Positions 55,067 through 64,000 of a stretch of DNA of 64,000 bases are shown here, one piece after another. The stretch covers positions 1 through 64,000 of the forward strand of contig JBAXGW010000016.1 in assembly GCA_037139195.1 (NCBI GenBank), read 5' to 3'. The position numbers and the translations under genes were made by a program. Below the pieces are notes generated by a model, which did no database searches, was not told where the DNA came from, and saw only the letters and a list, made by a program, of their open reading frames with translations. This DNA is from JBAXGW01 sp037139195. GTDB taxonomy: Bacteria > Bacteroidota > Bacteroidia > Bacteroidales > JAHJDW01. Positions within the stretch are counted from its first letter, which is position 1; each line of letters starts with the position of its first letter.

Positions 55067-58000
55067 CTATCTACTCAAATAAATTGAGCCTTTAATTACT
55101 TCCTGTCCAGGAACGCCGGTATCGAAAATATAGAAGTAAGTTCCATCTGGCAGTTTGTTTCCATCTACTTTAACTCCAAACATAGCAGTTCCGTCCCAAT
55201 CATTATTGTAATTAATAGCTTCGTATACTTTTATACCCCAGCGATTTAACACGGTAAATTTATGATCTGGATATCTTTCTAGTCCAGTAATTACAAAAAC
55301 GTCATTTTGACCGTCTTCATTAGGAGAGAAACCTTCAGGAATAAAAGGAAGAAGTAGAGCTTCAACTCTAATTTTTTCGAACACTGTATTATTAGCCATA
55401 TTAAGGTCGCTAGTAACACTTGAAACGCTTGCCTTGTTAGTTACTATGTTATCGCCAACAATTTCTCTTTTCAACTGAACTCTTAAATTGAACGTAATAG
55501 ATTCATTATTTGCTAATACTGGCCAAGTCCATATTACCATATTGCTATCGGCAGTAAAAACGCCATTGCTACTTACAGAAACGAATACCAACTCTTGAGG
55601 TAATTCGTCTTTGATAACAATATTATATGCCGCTGCTGAACCGTTATTTTTAACCGTAATAGTATAATTAAATTGGCTTCCAGCAATTATCATATTGTCT
55701 TCTGCATTTTTAGTTATTTCTAGGTCGGCAAAGTTTGTGATTGTGATTGTTGTTGTTGATGTATTATTAGCCACAATAGAATCTAAAGTAATGCTAGTAA
55801 CAGTAGCTGTATTAGTAATAACAGAGTCGGTTAAAACGCCTGAACTAACTTTTGCAACTATTTTTATCGTTTCCTGAGCATTAAATGCAATAGTACCTAT
55901 CGTCCATTCCGGATTTGTCCATGTTCCAGTGCTAGGTGTTGCACTTATTAAAGTTAAACTAGGAGGAAGAATATCAGTAACTACTACTTCCTGAGCATCA
56001 CTAAGTCCATTGTTCTTAACTGTTATGGTATAAGTTACATTCTCACCAGCAACTATAACACTTGCATTAGCTGTTTTAGTAATCATCAAATCTGCTCTAG
56101 CATTTACAAAAGTAAATTCTTTTGCTACATTGTTTGTTAAAATTGGATCATAAGAAGTAGTAGTTACGCTTGCAGTATTTCCAATTGTAGTACCATGCGG
56201 AACATTTGTTTTTACAAGTGTAACAATTTTAAGTGTAGCCTCGAATCCATCTGCCAGAGTTCCAATATTCCATGTTTGAGTATTCCAATTACCCACAGAA
56301 GGTGTTGCACTAATGAAAGAGGTTTCGCTAGGCAAATTATCAGTTACCACTACATTTTGTGCATCGCTAAATCCGTTGTTTTTAACCGTAATAGTATAAG
56401 TAAGTGTATCGCCAGCAATAACAGGATTACTTTCGCTGATTGAAGTAATTGAAAGCTCAGATTTAGCGTTTACAATAATAATTACAGATGAAGTATTGTC
56501 TGACATATCTGGATCCATCGTATTGCTAGTAATACTAGCCGTATTTTGAATCAATGTGCCATTAACTAAATTAGGATCTAATGCTGCAGTAATCGTCAAC
56601 ACTTCTGTAGCACCAACATTCATATTCCCTATTGTTAAATTTGGTGCTGACCAATTACCAACCGTATTTGTCTCACTAACAAAAGTCAGTCCCACAGGCA
56701 AAGCATCATTTACAACAACATTTTCTGCAATTGATGGTCCATTATTTTTAATAGTAATAGTATAAACAACATTTCCAATCACTGGATTTGCATTATTCAC
56801 TGTTTTCGTGATAGATAGATTAGCTAAATGAACTATAGTTAAAGTCATTTGATCAACAACAGATGCGCAAGGTGAAGCAGAAGCTACCGTTAAAGTTAAC
56901 ACAACAGAACCATCATCGATATCATTTTGTGATGGAGTATAAACAGGCTGTGCAATAGTTGCATTGTTAAATGTCCCAGTTCCACTTGTAGTCCACAAAA
57001 TTGAAGCTCCATTTGTTACAACTGATGTGCTAAGTGTATAAGAAACATTTTCTGTTATTGAAGCATCAACACCCGCATTTGCAGTAGCTTGTTTATTAAT
57101 ATTTAACACCATTGAATCTCTTGCTACTAAGCATGTAGCTGCAGATTGAGCAGTAAGTTTCAATGTTACATGACCATTAGCAATATCTGCAGTTCCAGGA
57201 GTATAAATTGGATTTTGAATTGAGTTAACCATAAAAGTTCCATCACCACTTGTTGTCCACAATAAACTAGTTGCATAACTTGAAGTAGCATCTGCTATAG
57301 TGAATGTTGACGTTTCGCATATAGTAGCATCTGAACCAGCATATACTATTGCTTGTTTATTGATTGTCAATCTCATTTCTGTTATTGATTCTGCACAAGG
57401 TAATGATGAAATAGCTTTAAGCGTTAGAATTACCGAACCATTTAATATATCGGCAGCACTAGGAGTGTAAATTGGATTAATAACACTAATACTATTAAAA
57501 GAACCAGTACCAGAAGTAGTCCACAATAAAGAAGTTGCATGAGTTTCTATTGCAGTAGATAATGTATAAGTAGAACCTTCGCAAATTGTAGCATCAACAC
57601 CAGCATCAGCAACAACTTGATGAATAATAGTTAAATTCATTTGGTCAGATACAACAACACAAGGTGCATCGGATTGAGCTGTAAGTGTAAGAACAACATT
57701 GCCTGATGAAATATCAGCTGCACTTGGCGTATAAATAGCATTAAGCGAAGCCACATTATCAAAATTTCCTGTTCCAGAAGTACTCCACGCAATAGATGTA
57801 TAATTACTTGCAGTTGCAGAGCTTAATGTGTAATTAGATGCTTGGCAAATTGTAGCATCAACACCAGCATTTACAACTCCTTGTTTGTTAATTATTAATG
57901 TCATATTATCAGAAGCTATATCGCAAGGAGTAGCTGACCAAGCAATAATAGTAAGAATAACAGAACCATCAGCAATATCGGCAACGCTAGGCGTGTATAT

Positions 58001-61000
58001 TGGTCGTAATGCAGTTTCATTATCAAAATATCCAGTTCCTGATGTTGTCCATTTTATAGTTGTATAATTACTAGCAGTTGCAGTATTTAAATAATAATCA
58101 GAATTTTGACATATCGTAGCATTAACACCCGCATCAACCGCAGCTTGTTTGCTAATAGTTAAAACCATTTGGTCAGAAACAACAACACAAGGAGCGGCAG
58201 ATTGTGCTGTAAGTGTTAATATCACACTTCCCGCAGTAATATCAGCATTACTTGGTGTATAAATTGGGTTAAGTGCTGAAGTACTGCTAAATGAACCAGT
58301 ACCCGAGGTTGACCATAAAATTGAAGTGTAATTACTTGCTGAAGATGTACTTAAAGTATGAGTTGTTCCTCTGCATATTGTTGCATCAACACCTGCATTA
58401 ACAGCTGCTTGTCGTTTTATTGTCAATGTCATATTATCACTTGTAGGCAAACATGAGGTAATTGGCTGAGCAGTGATAGTAAGAGAGACTGAACCAGCTG
58501 TTATATCTGCTGCACTTGGCGTGTAAATTGGTTTCAGAGCAGCTGGATTACTAAATGTTCCAGTTCCACTTGTTGTCCACAATACTGAAGTATTAAAACT
58601 TACGCTTGCTGAACTCAATGTATAATCAGAAGTTTGACAAATTGTTGCATCTGCACCAGCATTTACAAGGGCTTGTTTGTTTATGTATAGCGTCATTGCA
58701 TCTGCACTTGTATTGCATGGCGAATTACCTTGAGCAGTAAGCGTTAATACAACAGAACCAGCAGCAATATCAACATTGCTAGGCGTATAAACAGGAGCAA
58801 GTAGAGCATCATTATCAAAAACACCAGTTCCAGAGCTAGTCCATAATAATGAAGAGTAATTAGAAGCACTTGCACTACTTAACGAATAAGTGCTAAGCTC
58901 GCAAATTGTTGCATCTTCACTGGCATTAACAATGGCATTTTTATTTATAGTCAAAGTCATTGAAGCAGTAGCAGCTGGACAAGGATCAGCAGATGTTGCA
59001 GTAATAGTTAAAACGACTGAACCATCAATAATATCGGCTGAACTTGGTGTATAAATAGGATTTAAAACACTATTATCATTAAAAGATCCGCTTCCTGTAG
59101 AAGTCCAAAGGATATTTGTTGTATTAGCAACTGTAACAGGAGCTAATGTATAAGTAGAACCTTCGCAAATAGTAAAATCTATAGGAGCAAGAGTAATTGA
59201 AGGAGCTGTATTCACCTCAACAGTAACTTCTGATGAAATGGCACTTGCACAACCACTACTTGTTGATGACATTACTACTCTATATTTTGTTGTTGACAAC
59301 GCTGCAGTTGTATATTCATTGGTTGTTTCTCCTGATCCGCCAGCGCTAACATTATTCCAAGTTGCACCATTTAATTGTTGCCATTGATACTGAGTAGAAA
59401 CGCCTCCAGTAGCAGCAACGCTCATTGTATGAGTGCTTCCATTACATATAGCAGCACCAACAGGCTGTGTTATAATTGCTATATCAGGCAACACTTGCAC
59501 TGGAACACATAAGGTAGTTAAGATTGGGCAATCGGGGCTTGATTTAACAGAAATATTACATCTGAAATATCTAGTATCGGTAATTGGAAGTGAGCTAACT
59601 GTTAATGTATTTGCGTTAGCTCCAGTAATATCGTTCCATCCAGAAGCACAATCGAAATCGGTATACTGCCATTGATATTCAATTGTAGAGCTTCCTCCAT
59701 CAATAATCACCGACATTGTATGCGAACCACCTGCACATATAGTATTTCCAACAGGTTCTGTTACAATACGAGGGACAGAAACTCTCACAACATCTGATGT
59801 TACAGAGTTACAACCAATACCAGTAGCTGAAACTATTACTCTATAATAGGTAGATTGAATTAAACTTGTGGTTGTATAAGTAGCACTGTTACCTCCAACT
59901 GTAGACCAGCCCGAAACACCATCAGCAGAAGTTTGCCAAAGGTAATTAAGAGAAGGAGTTCCACCCGTTGCAGTAACGCTTAACATATTTGTAGAACCGC
60001 TACAAATAGTAATCGATTGCGGCTGAACCGTGATTATTGGAACAGGAACAATACTTATTTTAATTGTATTCGAAATATTATTGCCAGAAACTGAAGATGT
60101 AGAAATTCTTCTATACCAAGTATCAGTTTGCAAGGCACTTGTAGTATAATCAATTCCAGTAGCACCAAGAATATTAGTAAAATTCGAAACACTGGTGCTA
60201 TCTTGCCATTGATAAGTAACAGTTCCAAGAACAGTAACAGGCGAAATCTCAGTTAAATTTGCAATACCATCATAACATATTGTTTGATCAGCTGCAATAG
60301 TACCTGCGGCATGGTCGTTTACGGTAACTTTCCACTGACCTACAGAAACTTCAGGAATTATATTACAAGTTCCATCATAAGCCAAACGACGATACCAAGT
60401 TGTAGCCATTAATCCAGCTGGTGGATTGTAGCTATCAGATGTTGCTCCAACAATATCGGCAAAGGGAGTTCCTGGAATTGCAGTAGTGCTTTGCCATTGA
60501 TAATAAATGGCTTCATCTCCACCAGAGGCTAACACTAAATTTCCAATTTCAGCAGGATCGCCTCCGTCTGAAATGGTTTCGCCAGTAGTTAAAATGCTTC
60601 CAGGATTAAAATCATTAAGCACTGTAACTAGCCATGTATTGGTAGAATTTTCAAAAGTCGTATTACACAAGCCGTCATGCGCTTGTCTGCGATACCATGT
60701 ACTTGTAGTTAGTCCAACTGGAGGAGTATACGTATCCGAATTAGCTCCACTTATTTCGTCAAATTGAATATTATCAGTGCTCGATTGCCATTGATAAGTA
60801 TAAACTCCATTTCCGCCACTAGAAGACACTGAGTTCCCAATAATATTAGGTTCTCCAGCATAACAAATTGTTTCACCTATTGAAAGAATAGCACCTGCAG
60901 AAAAGTCATCGTAAACAGTGACTTTCCAAACGCCTGTTGAAGACAAGAAGCTCAATTCACAAGTTCCATCATGTGCCTGACGGCGATACCAAGTTGTAAC

Positions 61001-61594
61001 AGTTAGGTTTGAAGGAGGATTATAACTAGAAGACTCAGCACCGCTAATATCAGAATATATAATTCCATCTGTGCTTGATTGCCATTGATATACAATTGCT
61101 CCATCGCCTCCACTTGAAACCACAGAATTGCTAATCATGGCAGGATCACCATTGTAACAAATTGTTTCGCCAGCATTTAAAATACTACCAGATGTAAACA
61201 CCGGACGAACTGTAACCGTTGCAGAAGCACAATCATTGCTTAATAATCCACCCGAGAAATTTTTTGCATAATAAACAGTAGTTGTTGTAGGAGAAACCGT
61301 TATTGGATTTCCAGTAGTAAACTCATCGCCTAGCCCACCACAGGTTGAAGTAAACCAATAAACTGCACCAACAACGCCCTGAGCTGTAAGTGTTGTGCTA
61401 TTGCTTGTTGGACCATCACAAATAGAAGGCGAAGCAGCAATTACTCCACTAGGATTTGCTGGTTGTGCTTGCATTGCAAGCGGTGTAAAAATAAATATTG
61501 CAGCAAATAAAATAAGCAATCTTTTCATCTGACTAATTGTGAGAATAAAATTCTTCACACTTTCGTTTTTTTTCATCAGAGTATTTTTTGTCAT
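55067..61594 (-). CDS. Giant repeat adhesin with type B T9SS sorting domain
   Basis: A 2175-residue surface adhesin; an in-frame ATG at 61528 directly begins a signal peptide (MKRLLILFAAIFIF) and is an alternative start. After the signal come ~5 Ig-like domains of the type YQWQSSTDNIQFDEISGA with WYRRQAHDGTC. More degenerate Ig domains follow, then nine repeats of ~85 residues with ATICxxSxYTLSSA, LWTTSGTGTFxN and PIYTPSAADI. Four DUF11-type domains (VVVTDILPPSLTLISATPS) come next, and finally CHU_C (PFIPEGFSPNEDGQNDVF, LNRWGIKVYEA). The first domains probably bind a surface. Export needs the T9SS and very likely the adjacent SprF-family protein. Repeat numbers can vary between strains, and assembly of the array deserves checking. 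Confidence 0.9.
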   Translation of the reverse strand: MTKNTLMKKNESVKNFILTISQMKRLLILFAAIFIFTPLAMQAQPANPSGVIAASPSICDGPTSNSTTLTAQGVVGAVYWFTSTCGGLGDEFTTGNPITVSPTTTTVYYAKNFSGGLLSNDCASATVTVRPVFTSGSILNAGETICYNGDPAMISNSVVSSGGDGAIVYQWQSSTDGIIYSDISGAESSSYNPPSNLTVTTWYRRQAHDGTCELSFLSSTGVWKVTVYDDFSAGAILSIGETICYAGEPNIIGNSVSSSGGNGVYTYQWQSSTDNIQFDEISGANSDTYTPPVGLTTSTWYRRQAHDGLCNTTFENSTNTWLVTVLNDFNPGSILTTGETISDGGDPAEIGNLVLASGGDEAIYYQWQSTTAIPGTPFADIVGATSDSYNPPAGLMATTWYRRLAYDGTCNIIPEVSVGQWKVTVNDHAAGTIAADQTICYDGIANLTEISPVTVLGTVTYQWQDSTSVSNFTNILGATGIDYTTSALQTDTWYRRISTSSVSGNNISNTIKISIVPVPIITVQPQSITICSGSTNMLSVTATGGTPSLNYLWQTSADGVSGWSTVGGNSATYTTTSLIQSTYYRVIVSATGIGCNSVTSDVVRVSVPRIVTEPVGNTICAGGSHTMSVIIDGGSSTIEYQWQYTDFDCASGWNDITGANANTLTVSSLPITDTRYFRCNISVKSSPDCPILTTLCVPVQVLPDIAIITQPVGAAICNGSTHTMSVAATGGVSTQYQWQQLNGATWNNVSAGGSGETTNEYTTAALSTTKYRVVMSSTSSGCASAISSEVTVEVNTAPSITLAPIDFTICEGSTYTLAPVTVANTTNILWTSTGSGSFNDNSVLNPIYTPSSADIIDGSVVLTITATSADPCPAATASMTLTINKNAIVNASEDATICELSTYSLSSASASNYSSLLWTSSGTGVFDNDALLAPVYTPSNVDIAAGSVVLTLTAQGNSPCNTSADAMTLYINKQALVNAGADATICQTSDYTLSSASVSFNTSVLWTTSGTGTFSNPAALKPIYTPSAADITAGSVSLTITAQPITSCLPTSDNMTLTIKRQAAVNAGVDATICRGTTHTLSTSSASNYTSILWSTSGTGSFSSTSALNPIYTPSNADITAGSVILTLTAQSAAPCVVVSDQMVLTISKQAAVDAGVNATICQNSDYYLNTATASNYTTIKWTTSGTGYFDNETALRPIYTPSVADIADGSVILTIIAWSATPCDIASDNMTLIINKQGVVNAGVDATICQASNYTLSSATASNYTSIAWSTSGTGNFDNVASLNAIYTPSAADISSGNVVLTLTAQSDAPCVVVSDQMNLTIIHQVVADAGVDATICEGSTYTLSTAIETHATSLLWTTSGTGSFNSISVINPIYTPSAADILNGSVILTLKAISSLPCAESITEMRLTINKQAIVYAGSDATICETSTFTIADATSSYATSLLWTTSGDGTFMVNSIQNPIYTPGTADIANGHVTLKLTAQSAATCLVARDSMVLNINKQATANAGVDASITENVSYTLSTSVVTNGASILWTTSGTGTFNNATIAQPVYTPSQNDIDDGSVVLTLTVASASPCASVVDQMTLTIVHLANLSITKTVNNANPVIGNVVYTITIKNNGPSIAENVVVNDALPVGLTFVSETNTVGNWSAPNLTIGNMNVGATEVLTITAALDPNLVNGTLIQNTASITSNTMDPDMSDNTSSVIIIVNAKSELSITSISESNPVIAGDTLTYTITVKNNGFSDAQNVVVTDNLPSETSFISATPSVGNWNTQTWNIGTLADGFEATLKIVTLVKTNVPHGTTIGNTASVTTTSYDPILTNNVAKEFTFVNARADLMITKTANASVIVAGENVTYTITVKNNGLSDAQEVVVTDILPPSLTLISATPSTGTWTNPEWTIGTIAFNAQETIKIVAKVSSGVLTDSVITNTATVTSITLDSIVANNTSTTTITITNFADLEITKNAEDNMIIAGSQFNYTITVKNNGSAAAYNIVIKDELPQELVFVSVSSNGVFTADSNMVIWTWPVLANNESITFNLRVQLKREIVGDNIVTNKASVSSVTSDLNMANNTVFEKIRVEALLLPFIPEGFSPNEDGQNDVFVITGLERYPDHKFTVLNRWGIKVYEAINYNNDWDGTAMFGVKVDGNKLPDGTYFYIFDTGVPGQEVIKGSIYLSR

Positions 61595-61637
61595 AAGTAT
61601 TTTGTTTTGAAAATTGAAATCGTTTAATTACACCTTG

Positions 61638-61696
61638 TATCCGCAAGCTATTTGTCATTCTCATGATAGACTTCGACTTAGTTCGACACCGCTCAT
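61638..61696. repeat. REP-like dispersed motif, copy f (extended)
   Basis: The same extended pattern as copy e, in the gap between the adhesin and the tail-collar-type gene. Copies e and f flank the adhesin-SprF pair. Confidence 0.65.
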
Positions 61697-61769
61697 CCTG
61701 CTGTTACGCTGTGTATAGTCGAAGAATATTAATAGTTAATTCCTTAATGAACGACTAGTACTATAATAA

Positions 61770-64000
61770 TTATCTAACACGCATAATAAAGGTCATTTGG
61801 CATGAGCGTTGCATATTATCAACTGCTGTTCCACTTCCAGTATTATCAACTGTAACAGAATGAGCATGATTACCAACAGCATTCATATATAACCCATGAC
61901 CATGGTCGCCAACACCATTAATTGAAATACCAGTAGCTGCACCATTTGTCATTGTCCAAACATTTACACCTCTATCAGTTTGTCCAGCATTAATACTACC
62001 ATGATTCCAACCACCGTTGTCGTGCCATGAAAGCGAATGCGAATGACCTGGGTCATTAATACTATGGCTATGGCTTCCACCTCCACCAATCGATCCAGAA
62101 GGAGTAAAAGCACCAGCTGCACCACTAGAAGCAGTATGATTATGAGCAGGCAATTGAGCTGTAGACAGCGTTGTACTATTAGAACCAACAAAACCTCCTG
62201 CACCAGTTGAATTACCAACCACAGTAGCAGCTTGTCCATTCAAATTTGGAATTACCAAACCATTCAAAGGAGACGCTGCGTCATTTAATGTTTGACCATT
62301 GCACTCAACAAAACCTGCTGGCAATGCTGGAGTTGCTCCCGATCCTTTCCACCAAGATAAAACAGCTCCTATTGGCACTAAGTTATTTACATTAGCTGCA
62401 ACCACCTGTGTTACCCCATCAGGATATTTAACACCCGCATTTGTTTCAATAACACCATTCACATCTAATTTTTGGTCAGGCACCGCAATTCCAACACCTA
62501 CATTTCCATTTTGCAAAACTGTTACATCATTTGCTCCATCTTGAGCCATGTCTATTATAAATTTACCCGTTGCATCTTCAAGTCCAACCGCTGTTTTATA
62601 TGCACCATTTTTTGCATTAATATCTAAACCTGTCCATGTTGTTGTTCCTGTATTATTTAAACTGATAACTGATTGAACACCCGACAAAGAAAGCAATCTG
62701 CCAGGAGTATTCGTTCCAATACCAACATAACCAGCACTTGTGATACGAACAGTTTCTGTAGCAGCATTTTTGAATATTATATTTGCTTCAGCTGCATTAA
62801 GCACAGTAGAACCATCAGAAGATTGACGACCTAAATACGAACCTAAGCTTCCAATTTTAAGAGAACCTACACTTATATCATCTGGTATCAATATAGAACC
62901 TACTACTTGTAGTTTTTCAGCAGGTGCTGAAGTTCCAATACCTACATTTCCATTTGTTCCAAGCATGGTAACATAAGGAGTGGCAGAACTACTAAAAAGC
63001 TTAACATCTTTTGCTGTTGTAGCAGAGCCAATTCCAATATAAGAACCGCCAGCATCTGCACCAATAAGCCAATCGCCATTTGTTGAGCGAAGTGCATTTC
63101 CATTATTAAATTTAATATCTCCTGTAACTTCTAATTTATATCCAGGAGCAATTGTTCCAATACCCACATTTCCATTTGTAGCTATTCTAACTCTTTCGAG
63201 GCTATTTCCATAAAACTCAAGTTGTCCATCAGCCGAACTATACATGCCCGCATCATTATCTCCGCCATTTCCAGTGAATGCATAACCATTATTATTAACG
63301 CCATTTACACCTGGTGCACCTCCGCGAGCCAATATTCCACCAACAACTTGCAGAGAAGCAGCTGGCGAAGAAGTTCCAATACCCACTTTTCCAGTAGCGT
63401 CAATTCGCATTTTTTCACTTGCATTTATTTCAAATCCCATTGCCGTTGAAGCTCCATTTGTAGAAATACGACCCAAATTTGCACCCGAACCTATTGCAAT
63501 ACCTTCGCCTGTAGTCGATGCTGAATTCAAAAACTGAACAAATAAGCCATTCGAGCCTGCTACATGAAACTTAACACCTGGAGTTGTTGTTCCAATACCC
63601 ACTTTTCCAGTAGCATCTATTCGCATTTTTTCACTTGCATTTATTTCAAATCCCATTGCAGTTGTCGCTCCATTTGTAGAAATGCGTCCTAAATTTGCAG
63701 CCGAGCCAATCGCAATCCCTTCTCCTGTATTATCAGCAGAATTAAGAAATTTTGCAAATAATCCATTTGATCCTGCTACATGAAATTTTTCAACTGGAGT
63801 TGCTGTTCCTATTCCAATATAACCAGCACTTGTAATGCGCATACGCTCTTCTCCACTTTGCAAAAATGCAGTAAAAGCATTAGCCGATGTTTCATTATTA
63901 TTGATTTCAAAGGCTCCAGTTCTATATTTAACAATATCAACACTTGTTTCAGCAGAGTTTGCAGCATCTTTTGTAATCAAACGTATACTATTTCCAGCTG
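61770..64000 (-). CDS. Tail-collar/fibre-like repeat protein, 5' end beyond the window
   Basis: At least 743 residues; the frame remains open to the right edge, so the N-terminus is missing. It consists of repeats with GKVGIGTTTPG and EKMRIDATGKVGIG. Each is followed by 'xxLxVxGxI' strands typical of shaft regions in Bacteroidota fibre-like proteins. The C-terminal ~190 residues are a phage tail collar/microcystin-dependent-type domain (VPIGAVLSWWKGSG, FVECNGQTL, then repeated HNH/HSH segments). There is no T9SS sorting domain and no peptidase_S74 chaperone domain. No other phage genes are nearby, so it is more likely a cellular surface fibre. Confidence 0.8.
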   Translation of the reverse strand, partial: AGNSIRLITKDAANSAETSVDIVKYRTGAFEINNNETSANAFTAFLQSGEERMRITSAGYIGIGTATPVEKFHVAGSNGLFAKFLNSADNTGEGIAIGSAANLGRISTNGATTAMGFEINASEKMRIDATGKVGIGTTTPGVKFHVAGSNGLFVQFLNSASTTGEGIAIGSGANLGRISTNGASTAMGFEINASEKMRIDATGKVGIGTSSPAASLQVVGGILARGGAPGVNGVNNNGYAFTGNGGDNDAGMYSSADGQLEFYGNSLERVRIATNGNVGIGTIAPGYKLEVTGDIKFNNGNALRSTNGDWLIGADAGGSYIGIGSATTAKDVKLFSSSATPYVTMLGTNGNVGIGTSAPAEKLQVVGSILIPDDISVGSLKIGSLGSYLGRQSSDGSTVLNAAEANIIFKNAATETVRITSAGYVGIGTNTPGRLLSLSGVQSVISLNNTGTTTWTGLDINAKNGAYKTAVGLEDATGKFIIDMAQDGANDVTVLQNGNVGVGIAVPDQKLDVNGVIETNAGVKYPDGVTQVVAANVNNLVPIGAVLSWWKGSGATPALPAGFVECNGQTLNDAASPLNGLVIPNLNGQAATVVGNSTGAGGFVGSNSTTLSTAQLPAHNHTASSGAAGAFTPSGSIGGGGSHSHSINDPGHSHSLSWHDNGGWNHGSINAGQTDRGVNVWTMTNGAATGISINGVGDHGHGLYMNAVGNHAHSVTVDNTGSGTAVDNMQRSCQMTFIMRVR

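Noticed and set aside
61770..64000. Prophage
   Set aside because: Only the collar/fibre-like gene is phage-like; all neighbours are cellular surface genes.

Overview
The window is AT-rich DNA from a member of the Bacteroidota. The evidence is consistent across the window: at least eight secreted proteins end in a type IX secretion system (T9SS) sorting domain of type A (Por-like) or type B (CHU_C, gliding-motility-associated); there is a PorP/SprF-family outer-membrane gene; several promoters match the Bacteroidota pattern TTTG-N19/20-TAnnTTTG; and there are Bacteroidota-type gene families (DUF3810, lipoprotein membrane-fusion protein, 124-aa STAS-like proteins). I cannot name the genus. No rRNA, tRNA, CRISPR array or insertion sequence was recognised.

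Layout. 1-6.4 kb: two large minus-strand T9SS-secreted proteins, then a gene-poor stretch with a ~113-bp imperfect palindrome and sixteen 21-bp tandem repeats that read as a decayed heptad-repeat coding sequence. 6.4-10.9 kb: a large adhesin with a type B sorting domain. 11.1-15.3 kb: a MarR-TolC-HlyD-ABC-2 permease efflux operon without a visible ATPase. 15.4-19.4 kb: a half-length DUF1456 gene, a nitrilase-family amidase with a cation/proton antiporter, and an APC permease. 19.8-24.2 kb: a T9SS protein carrying a YWTD-like beta-propeller. 24.8-32 kb: transport block (OadB-type sodium pump subunit with a small membrane partner, Kup, RarD, a second APC permease). 32.3-38.7 kb: two adjacent secreted enzymes, a lipase-like and a PHP/CehA-like hydrolase, whose unrelated N-termini are joined to the same C-terminal module; 1118 bp of it are identical. 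38.7-45.5 kb: a secreted hydrolase, a lipoprotein rubrerythrin, a single-domain response regulator, MutS2, a TrmJ-like methyltransferase and a DUF3810 membrane metalloprotease. 45.5-46.8 kb: two gene remnants truncated head-to-head at about 46,200, a rearrangement scar or misassembly. 46.9-51.9 kb: a PLP-dependent oxoamine synthase fused to a FemAB/GNAT-like domain, flanked by two paralogous 124-aa STAS-like proteins, the second in an operon with a PAS histidine kinase. 52-61.6 kb: a minus-strand surface-adhesin locus (giant repeat adhesin, PorP/SprF, PorE-like OmpA protein). 61.8 kb to the end: the 3' part of a tail-collar/fibre-like protein that continues beyond the window.

Functionally, the window is dominated by the cell surface: large adhesins and enzymes exported by T9SS, the SprF partner for one of them, and transport and signalling genes between. 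The most unusual features are the identical C-terminal module shared by two different enzymes, the head-to-head truncation scar, the decayed heptad-repeat locus, and the oxoamine synthase fusion with its flanking STAS-like/kinase genes.
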